In this document: positions 6,630 to 10,887 of the stretch, one piece after another
How the letters are laid out: each line of letters opens with the position of its first letter
Position numbering within the stretch: the stretch's first letter is position 1
Assembly (NCBI GenBank): GCA_017999015.1
Contig: JAGOBZ010000074.1
Location: forward strand, 1 to 10,887
Reading direction: 5' to 3'
Source: Kiritimatiellia bacterium
Lineage (GTDB): Bacteria > Verrucomicrobiota > Kiritimatiellia > RFP12 > UBA1067
Length of the DNA stretch: 10,887 bases
Made by a program: the position numbers and the translations under genes
Notes under the pieces: generated by a model
Seen by the model: only the letters and a program-made list of their open reading frames with translations
Databases searched by the model: none
Told to the model about the DNA's origin: nothing

Positions 6630-6653
6630 AAACAATGCATCGATATGTTGTTT
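6630..6653. promoter_or_regulatory. 24-bp interrupted dyad, possible operator
   Basis: AAACAA-N3-ATCGAT-N3-TTGTTT is symmetric at 18 of 24 positions, with the centre in ATCGAT (6639-6644). It lies in the divergent spacer between the H1-like gene (start 6573) and the response regulator (start 6836). Size and symmetry suit a dimeric DNA-binding protein; the regulator is unknown. Confidence 0.45.
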
Positions 6654-6660
6654 TGACTGT

Positions 6661-6688
6661 ACTGTAACGCGTGCCGGAAAAAATGCAA
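6661..6688 (-). promoter_or_regulatory. Weak promoter candidate for the H1-like gene
   Basis: On the minus strand TTGCAT (6683-6688), a 16-nt spacer and TACAGT (6661-6666) could be -35/-10 elements, with AT-rich DNA upstream at 6689-6735. If it is used, the transcript would start at the edge of the 24-bp dyad. Hexamer matches are modest. Confidence 0.25.
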
Positions 6689-6746
6689 GAACAGTTTTAA
6701 TAAAATGAAAAAAAACTTGACGCCTTATTTTGTGCCTTCACGCGGC

Positions 6747-6775
6747 TTGACGGAAACCATCGGGAGAACGATACT
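6747..6775 (+). promoter_or_regulatory. Sigma70-type promoter of the response-regulator gene
   Basis: TTGACG (6747-6752, 5 of 6 to consensus), a 17-nt spacer, then GATACT (6770-6775, 4 of 6). AT-rich DNA at about 6677-6735 lies upstream. The start point would be near 6782, giving a leader of about 54 nt that holds a small CGCGA-4-TCGCG hairpin (6783-6796). A second TTGACG at 6717-6722 has no matching -10. Confidence 0.6.
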
Positions 6776-6826
6776 CCTCCAACGCGAGAGGTCGCGCTTG
6801 AAACCTTCTGAATCAACCTATAAACT

Positions 6827-6831
6827 AGGTG
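6827..6831 (+). promoter_or_regulatory. Ribosome binding site of the response regulator
   Basis: AGGTG lies 4 nt before ATG 6836 and 10 nt before ATG 6842. Both spacings are off the optimum, so the start is uncertain by two codons. Confidence 0.4.
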
Positions 6832-6835
6832 CCTT

Positions 6836-7612
6836 ATGGAAATGAACAAACGTAAGCTTATGTTGGTCGACGACGACCCAAGCCTGCTTGAGACACTGGG
6901 CGATTTCCTGTCTTTCGAAGGCTACGACGTGCTGTGTGCCGTAAGCGGCGAGGACGCACTGATAAAAATGCGCCCCTTCCAGCCCGACCTCATCATTCTC
7001 GACATGGGCATGCCCGGAATGGGCGGAACCGGATTTCTCGACCGCATCACCAATCCGGACGGGCTCACGCTCTATCCGGTGCTGGTGCTGACGGCGCGCG
7101 CCTCGATGGCCGAGTACTTTGCTGACAAACAGATTGCCGGTTTTCTGGCCAAGCCCTGCGACCCTCCGGACCTGCTGCTGGAGGTCAGCCGCATCCTGTT
7201 CGAGACCGCCAACGCCGGACACGTTGCGGCGATCATTCCGTCGCTCCGTCGCCTGGTGGTGGCGGAGAGCGACTCTGCTCTGCGGCAGAGGTTAGAAGTT
7301 GAATTCACTCAGGCAGGCTTTGAAGTGAAGGCGGTCGGAACCGGGCCGGAAGCGCTTGAGGCATGCGTCACCTTGCGGCCGCACGCTCTCGTGATGCGCT
7401 TGGAACTCGCGGATATGAGCGCGGATGAAGTCGTCGCCATGCTGCGGCGCCTTCCGACTACACGCGAGACGCAGGCTGTCGTCTATGGCATGGATCTGCC
7501 GGAAGCACAGCTTGAACATGTGGCCAATCTCGATATTCCGCAGAATTGCATGTTGAAGGATCTGACGGTCAACACCATCATCGACCGCACCATGGCCGTA
7601 ACCGGCGCCTGA
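6836..7612 (+). CDS. Response regulator: receiver plus degenerate second receiver
   Basis: 258 residues. Residues 6-122 are a canonical CheY-like receiver: acidic D12-D14, phosphoacceptor D56 in 'LIILDMGMPGMGG', switch T86 in 'VLVLTAR', and K106-P107. Residues 137-255 look like a second receiver fold ('RRLVVAESDSALRQRLEVEFTQAGFEVKAV' opens it) without the chemistry. The phosphoacceptor position is R188 ('ALVMRLELADM'), the switch Thr/Ser position is G218 ('VVYGMD'), and only a Lys (K241) persists. No DNA-binding, GGDEF, HD or other output domain follows. It probably signals through protein-protein contact, with phosphorylation of D56 by an unlinked kinase. AGGTG lies 4 nt before the ATG at 6836 and 10 nt before an in-frame ATG at 6842, so either start is possible. 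A good sigma70-like promoter lies at 6747-6775. No histidine kinase gene is in the window. Confidence 0.9.
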   Translation: MEMNKRKLMLVDDDPSLLETLGDFLSFEGYDVLCAVSGEDALIKMRPFQPDLIILDMGMPGMGGTGFLDRITNPDGLTLYPVLVLTARASMAEYFADKQIAGFLAKPCDPPDLLLEVSRILFETANAGHVAAIIPSLRRLVVAESDSALRQRLEVEFTQAGFEVKAVGTGPEALEACVTLRPHALVMRLELADMSADEVVAMLRRLPTTRETQAVVYGMDLPEAQLEHVANLDIPQNCMLKDLTVNTIIDRTMAVTGA

Positions 7613-7669
7613 CCCGCTCCTTCCTTCTTTCCTTCCCCTCAACTCCAAAATCCTAACTCCTAACTTCTT
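7613..7669 (+). other. G-free pyrimidine-rich spacer, nrdR leader
   Basis: Between the response-regulator stop and nrdR the only G is at 7616. The spacer is C/T-rich, becoming A/C/T-rich in the repeat units. No Shine-Dalgarno, hairpin or promoter was seen, which is why translation initiation at nrdR is odd. Confidence 0.8.
7641..7668 (+). repeat. Four 7-bp repeat units directly before nrdR
   Basis: The units AACTCCA, AAATCCT, AACTCCT and AACTTCT run without gaps and end one base before the nrdR ATG. They are the end of the G-free leader. The preceding bases 7617-7640 are almost pure C and T. Confidence 0.7.
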
Positions 7670-8116
7670 ATGCGTTGTCCCAAATGCGGTCATCTGGATG
7701 ACAAGGTGCTGGACAGCCGTGCGGCGCGCGAAGGCGCTTCCATCCGGCGGCGGCGGCAGTGCCTCGCTTGCGAACATCGTTTCACGACCTATGAAGAGAT
7801 CGTGAAAGATGAATTGCGCGTGGTCAAACGCGACGGCCGCCGTGAGGAGTTCAGTCGGCTGAAACTCGAGCGCGGCCTGATGCGCGCTTGCGAAAAACGT
7901 CCGGTGAGCGCGGACCAGATTCATGATTTGGTCGATCAGGTGATCGAAAGTTTTGAGGGGGAAAGCGAGGTGACGACGGAACAAATCGGACAGGCGGTGA
8001 TGACGCGGCTGCACCGGATCGACGACGTCGCCTATATCCGTTTCGCCTCGGTCTACCGCCGTTTCGCCGACGTCAACCAGTTCTTGCAGGCCGTCAAAGA
8101 CATGGTCGAGAAATAA
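7670..8116 (+). CDS. nrdR: Transcriptional repressor NrdR
   Basis: 148 residues, the usual NrdR length. The N-terminal zinc ribbon has C3-x2-C6 and C31-x2-C34 with the family signature 'DSR' (15-17), 'IRRRRQC' (25-31) and 'RFTTYEE' (37-43). The ATP-cone spans about 49-139 ('VVKRDGRREEFSRLKLERGL', 'AYIRFASVYRRF'). NrdR binds dATP/ATP through the cone and represses ribonucleotide reductase genes by binding NrdR boxes. No ribonucleotide reductase gene and no convincing NrdR box is in this window. The start is unusual: the 55 bases before the G of the ATG contain no G, so there is no Shine-Dalgarno sequence. The gene lies 57 nt after the response regulator and its stop codon overlaps the start of the next gene (TAATG), so a three-gene unit is plausible. 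Confidence 0.97.
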   Translation: MRCPKCGHLDDKVLDSRAAREGASIRRRRQCLACEHRFTTYEEIVKDELRVVKRDGRREEFSRLKLERGLMRACEKRPVSADQIHDLVDQVIESFEGESEVTTEQIGQAVMTRLHRIDDVAYIRFASVYRRFADVNQFLQAVKDMVEK

Positions 8117-8421
8117 TGTACAAGCTGACCGTCTACATTCCGGAATCCCACCTCGAGGCCGTCAAAGACGCCCTTTTCGCTGCGGGCGCCGGCTGTTACA
8201 ACGCCTACGACCGATGCTGCTGGCAAGTGCTGGGCCAGGGGCAGTTCCGCCCGCTGGCCGGCAGTGCCCCGTTCATCGGCACGAAGGGCCAAGAGGAGCG
8301 CCTGCCCGAATATCGTGTAGAGATGATCTGTGCCGATGACGCGGTCGCGGCTGTGGCCGATGCGTTGCGGGCCGCGCACCCCTATGAAGCGCCGGCCTTT
8401 GATTTTGTCCGCATCAAGTAG
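8116..8421 (+). CDS. YqfO/NIF3-type small protein (PII/CutA-like fold)
   Basis: 101 residues matching the stand-alone version of the domain inserted in YqfO/NIF3-family proteins, whose fold resembles PII and CutA1. Visible landmarks are 'MYKLTVYIPESHLEAVKDALFAAGAG' type strand-helix opening (1-26), 'CYNAYDRCCW' (27-36), 'GQGQFRPL' (40-47), 'PFIGTKGQEE' (52-61), 'EYRVEM' (65-70), and the C-terminal 'AHPYEAPAFD' (87-96). The dinuclear metal-binding NIF3 core is absent. Such stand-alone proteins are conserved in many bacteria, but no activity is firmly known; a trimeric sensor or regulator role is inference from the fold. The ATG overlaps the nrdR stop as TAATG, so translation is probably coupled to nrdR. 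Its 3' end overlaps the convergent lipid kinase gene by 8 nt. Confidence 0.88.
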   Translation: MYKLTVYIPESHLEAVKDALFAAGAGCYNAYDRCCWQVLGQGQFRPLAGSAPFIGTKGQEERLPEYRVEMICADDAVAAVADALRAAHPYEAPAFDFVRIK

Positions 8422-9319
8422 ACCGTGCGCTTTCCGGCGCCGGAACGATCACCGGAAGAGCCTTGGGGCGCACCGTGACCGTCACCGGCGTGGCTCCGAT
8501 GATGTCGCCGTCCGCCTGCACGGCCATCGGCTTTTCGCTGCAGATAGAAACGCTGCGCCCGGCCGGCAGCTCATGGATGATGCGGTTGACATGGCGCGGA
8601 AAGAGGCTGCGCAGGAAATAGTACCACGGGTACTCGATCGCCACCTTCATACAGATGATGCAGACGTCCACCTGCCCGTCGTCGGCCCGGATCTCCGGGC
8701 AGTTGGGATGCAGCACGCGCGCCAGCGTGCCGCAGTTTGAAATCAGCACATCGGTCGCATCGTAGGACCGCGCATCGCCGTCGATGATCACCGTCAGCCG
8801 CTGCGGTTTCGCCTGCAGTACCTTCCACACCGCCGTCCCCACATACGCGGTACGGCCGAACAGGCTCTTGCCCAGACGCGACGTTCGGTCGATGACCGCA
8901 GCATTGACCCCCACGCCGGCATTCAGCAGATAGGTGCGGTCGTTGATCAGCATGGCGTCTATGGCGCGTAGCGCGTGAGGCCCCGCCGCGAGCGTCACGG
9001 CGGCACGGATGTCCAGCGGGATGCCGAGTTCGCGCGCGACCAGATTGCCGGTTCCCGCCGGCACGATGCCGAGCGGCACCTGCGTGTCTATCAAGGCGTG
9101 CGCCACGGCCGAGACTGTGCCGTCTCCGCCGACCGCCACCACGCCGTCAACCCCTTCACGCATGCGCTCCCTGACCTTCTCAGGGATTGAAGCCTCTGGC
9201 GTGATCGCGCAAACCTCGCAGTCGGCCCGGCCGCTCGACGATAGGTCCTGCAGGGCCGCCCGTAATGCGGCACGCACCTCATCGCCCACTGTCGGCGCCA
9301 CCATGAAAAGCAGCTTCAT
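8414..9319 (-). CDS. Diacylglycerol kinase family lipid kinase (YegS/BmrU-like)
   Basis: 301 residues, the normal length for the DAGK_cat/YegS/BmrU family. These enzymes transfer a phosphate from ATP to diacylglycerol, sphingosine-type or related lipids at the membrane surface. Motifs: 'VVAVGGDGTVSAVAHAL' (60-76, the nucleotide-binding GGDGT), 'GIVPAGTGNLVARELGIP' (84-101), 'NAGVGVNA' (133-140), 'IRADDGQVDV' (210-219) and 'QADGDIIG' (268-275), the last holding the catalytic acidic region in the second domain. The N-terminal strand reads 'MVAPTVGD' where many relatives have an NPxxG loop, so substrate or nucleotide contacts there may differ. The lipid substrate cannot be told from sequence. 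It lies 125 nt downstream of purB on the same strand. The Shine-Dalgarno is poor: AGAGG is only 1 nt before the ATG. The 3' end overlaps the convergent YqfO-like gene. Confidence 0.93.
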   Translation of the reverse strand: MKLLFMVAPTVGDEVRAALRAALQDLSSSGRADCEVCAITPEASIPEKVRERMREGVDGVVAVGGDGTVSAVAHALIDTQVPLGIVPAGTGNLVARELGIPLDIRAAVTLAAGPHALRAIDAMLINDRTYLLNAGVGVNAAVIDRTSRLGKSLFGRTAYVGTAVWKVLQAKPQRLTVIIDGDARSYDATDVLISNCGTLARVLHPNCPEIRADDGQVDVCIICMKVAIEYPWYYFLRSLFPRHVNRIIHELPAGRSVSICSEKPMAVQADGDIIGATPVTVTVRPKALPVIVPAPESARST

Positions 9320-9444
9320 GCCTCTCAGCTTAGCAAAACAGCGGCAGGAAGTCAGCGACGCTGACGCTTTGAGAATGGGTTCTGGTTTCTGGTTCCCGGT
9401 TGAGCGCTCTGCCCACTTCTTCCCTCTTACGTATTCCTTCTTCT
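9320..9444. other. Spacer between purB and lipid kinase gene
   Basis: Besides the 7-bp-phased units, it holds a 6-bp hairpin (GTCAGC-GAC-GCTGAC, 9351-9365) with no T tract on either side, so it is not a convincing terminator. No clear promoter was seen on the minus strand. The kinase gene may be read through from purB. Confidence 0.6.
9381..9443. repeat. Nine 7-bp-phased degenerate repeat units between purB and lipid kinase gene
   Basis: In one continuous 7-bp phase the plus strand reads TCTGGTT, TCTGGTT, CCCGGTT, two diverged units, then CTTCTTC, CCTCTTA, CGTATTC, CTTCTTC. The last four units share positions 1, 3, 5 and 6. The array abuts the purB stop codon. Confidence 0.6.
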
Positions 9445-10815
9445 TCAGAGGACGGCATCGACCAATCGCGCGGCGATACCGGTGTAAGCGGACGGCGTCA
9501 GCTCCAGCAGGCGTTGCTTGTCAGCGGCCGGGATGTCCAGGCTCTCGATGAACCGGCGCATGAGGTCAGCCGTCATGCGCTTGCCGCGCGTGAGCTCTTT
9601 GAGCTGCTCGTAAGGATTGGGCTTGCCCAGTTTACGCATGACGGTTTGGACCGGCTCGGCGAGCACTTCCCATGCGTCGTCAAGATCCTCGGCGAGGCGT
9701 GCGCCGTTCAGCGTGAGCTTGCCGAGTCCTTTGAGCGTGGCTTGGTATGCGGCAAGCGTATAGCCGAAGCCCACGCCCATGTTACGGAGTACGGTGGAAT
9801 CCGTCAGATCGCGCTGCATGCGCGAGACCGGCAGTTTGCGCGCCATGTGTTCAAGCACGGCATTGGCCAGCCCCACGTTTCCCTCGCTGTTCTCAAAATC
9901 GATCGGGTTGACCTTGTGCGGCATGGTTGAGGAGCCGACCTCGCCCTTGATCGTTTTCTGCCCAAGGTAGCCGAGCGAGATATAGGCCCAGATGTCGCGG
10001 TCGAGGTCGAGCAGCACCGTATTCCAGCGCGCCAGGGCGTCAAACAATTCAGCGATGCCGTCGTGGGATTCGATCTGCGTGGTGAGCACATTCTGGCTGA
10101 GGCCGAAGCGGCCCTCGATGACCGAGCGGGCGAGTGCCTCCCAGTCCACGTCGGGATAGGCGGCGAGATGGGCGTTGAAGTTGCCGACCGCGCCGTTCAG
10201 CTTGGCAGGCAGAGCGACCGCGTCAAGCTGCGCGGACTGGCGGCGCAGGCGATGAACAAAGACCGCCAGCTCTTTGCCGAGTGTGGTGGGCGAGGCGGGC
10301 TGGCCGTGCGTGCGCGCCAACATGGCGGCGCCGCGCATGTCGTCGGCCAGATGCGCAAGCGTGTCGGTCAGCGTCTCCTGAGCAGTCCGCAGCACGCGCA
10401 GCCCGTCGCGCAGCATCAGGGCATGCGCCAGATTGTTGATGTCCTCCGAGGTGCAGGCGAAATGAACGAACTCGCCGAGCGGCACGAGCGACGTGCCGGC
10501 CAGCCGCTCTTTGATGAAATACTCAACCGCCTTGACATCATGGTTGGTGACCGCTTCAATGGCCTTGACGCGGCGCGCGTCCTCCACCGAGAAGTCTTCG
10601 GCCAGCGCATCAAGCCAGGCGCGTTCATCCGGAGTCAGGGCGCGCGCTTCCGGGATGCCCGGGGCATCGCATAAGGCCTGCAGCCAGGCGACCTCGACGG
10701 CGACGCGGCGCCGGATCAGTCCGAACTCCGAAAAGATCGGGCGCAGCGTCTCCAGCTTCTGGGCGTAGCGGCCGTCCAGCGGCGAAAGGGCGGTCAAGGT
10801 GTCGATGCTGTCCAT
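9445..10815 (-). CDS. purB: Adenylosuccinate lyase
   Basis: 456 residues, the same length as E. coli PurB, and of that type. It catalyses two fumarate-releasing steps: SAICAR to AICAR, and adenylosuccinate to AMP. Motifs: 'LSPLDGRY' (10-17), 'ACTSEDINN' (120-128), 'ARTHGQPASPTTLGKE' (167-182), where H170 corresponds to the catalytic His171 of E. coli, and the superfamily signature 'GSSTMPHKVNPIDFENSEGN' (294-313), where S295 corresponds to the catalytic Ser295. 'RDLTDSTVLRNMGVGFGY' follows at 335-352. The start ATG has AAGGAG 6 nt upstream. The stop codon of an upstream gene lies 18 nt before it, so purB is probably not first in its transcript. The lipid kinase gene lies 125 nt downstream. 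All key residues are intact. Confidence 0.98.
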   Translation of the reverse strand: MDSIDTLTALSPLDGRYAQKLETLRPIFSEFGLIRRRVAVEVAWLQALCDAPGIPEARALTPDERAWLDALAEDFSVEDARRVKAIEAVTNHDVKAVEYFIKERLAGTSLVPLGEFVHFACTSEDINNLAHALMLRDGLRVLRTAQETLTDTLAHLADDMRGAAMLARTHGQPASPTTLGKELAVFVHRLRRQSAQLDAVALPAKLNGAVGNFNAHLAAYPDVDWEALARSVIEGRFGLSQNVLTTQIESHDGIAELFDALARWNTVLLDLDRDIWAYISLGYLGQKTIKGEVGSSTMPHKVNPIDFENSEGNVGLANAVLEHMARKLPVSRMQRDLTDSTVLRNMGVGFGYTLAAYQATLKGLGKLTLNGARLAEDLDDAWEVLAEPVQTVMRKLGKPNPYEQLKELTRGKRMTADLMRRFIESLDIPAADKQRLLELTPSAYTGIAARLVDAVL

Positions 10816-10821
10816 GCCAAA

Positions 10822-10827
10822 CTCCTT
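10822..10827 (-). promoter_or_regulatory. Strong Shine-Dalgarno of purB
   Basis: AAGGAG on the minus strand lies 6 nt before the purB ATG, in the 18-nt gap after the upstream stop codon. It is the best Shine-Dalgarno in the window. Confidence 0.75.
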
Positions 10828-10833
10828 AAGCTC

Positions 10834-10887
10834 TTAACCGGCGACGGGGCCTTTCGCCTCTTCCATAGCGGCGATACGCCGCGCGAT
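10834..10887 (-). CDS. 3' end of an unidentified gene upstream of purB (partial)
   Basis: Reading leftward from the window edge, one frame is open for 17 codons and ends in TAA, giving the C-terminus IARRIAAMEEAKGPVAG. It ends 18 nt before the purB start and just upstream of the purB Shine-Dalgarno, the spacing expected of an operon neighbour. The tail is too short to identify the protein. That it is coding at all is inferred from position and composition. Confidence 0.5.
   Translation of the reverse strand: MARRIAAMEEAKGPVAG

Noticed and set aside
6621..6641. Two TGCATC direct repeats 15 bp apart in the divergent spacer
   Set aside because: Six-base repeats are easily found by chance, and the overlapping 24-bp dyad is the stronger signal.
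6717..6722. First TTGACG as an alternative -35 for the response regulator
   Set aside because: No acceptable -10 lies 16-18 nt downstream. The second TTGACG has one.
7292..8014. 240-codon minus-strand open frame opposite nrdR and the response regulator
   Set aside because: Antisense to two clear genes and across their spacer, with no recognisable motif.
9351..9365. GTCAGC-GAC-GCTGAC hairpin between purB and the lipid kinase gene
   Set aside because: Short stem and no U-rich tract on either strand, so it is not supported as a terminator.
1..10887. CRISPR arrays, tRNA/rRNA genes, transposases or prophage genes
   Set aside because: None was seen on either strand. The only repeats are the short ones listed.

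Overview
This is a GC-rich bacterial window. It carries three housekeeping purine/deoxynucleotide genes (purM, nrdR, purB) beside a gene set typical of the PVC superphylum (Planctomycetota, Verrucomicrobiota, Lentisphaerota, Kiritimatiellota). The strongest taxonomic clue is the cluster of secreted DUF1549/DUF1553, DUF1501 and PPC-domain proteins, which is abundant in PVC genomes and rare elsewhere. A stand-alone Lys/Ala/Pro histone-H1-like protein fits the same picture. A member of the Verrucomicrobiota/Lentisphaerota/Kiritimatiellota side is my guess, not something the sequence proves. Recognisable Shine-Dalgarno sequences precede most genes.

Layout. Positions 5-5033 (minus) hold a three-gene operon, transcribed right to left: DUF1549/DUF1553 protein, DUF1501 protein (Tat signal), then a PPC-domain protein. 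The last two overlap by 14 bases. A candidate promoter lies at 5088-5117. Positions 5231-6283 (plus) are purM, divergent from that operon. A perfect 12-bp hairpin (6314-6342) with an A8/T8 tract separates purM from the convergent 69-residue H1-like gene (6364-6573, minus). The AT-rich divergent spacer 6574-6835 carries a 24-bp interrupted dyad and a good sigma70-like promoter for the next gene. Positions 6836-8421 (plus) hold a response regulator with an active receiver plus a degenerate second receiver, then nrdR, then a small YqfO/NIF3-type protein that starts inside the nrdR stop codon. Positions 8414-10815 (minus) hold a DAGK-family lipid kinase and, upstream of it, purB. The last 17 codons of another gene sit at 10834-10887, just upstream of purB.

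How the genes fit together. The secreted trio very likely acts together at or beyond the inner membrane, but its biochemical function is not established. purM and purB are both de novo purine enzymes but lie on opposite strands in separate transcription units. nrdR (repressor of ribonucleotide reductase genes) is translationally coupled to the YqfO-like protein.

I did not find a clearly new system. The items I would look at first are: the 7-bp-phased intergenic repeats at 7641-7668 and 9381-9443; the G-free, Shine-Dalgarno-less leader of nrdR; the dyad between the H1-like and response-regulator genes; the Met-rich insert in the PPC protein; and the loss of the expected CxxCH-type motif in the DUF1549 protein. 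No tRNA, rRNA, CRISPR array, insertion sequence or prophage gene was seen, and no gene-free stretch exceeds 300 bases.
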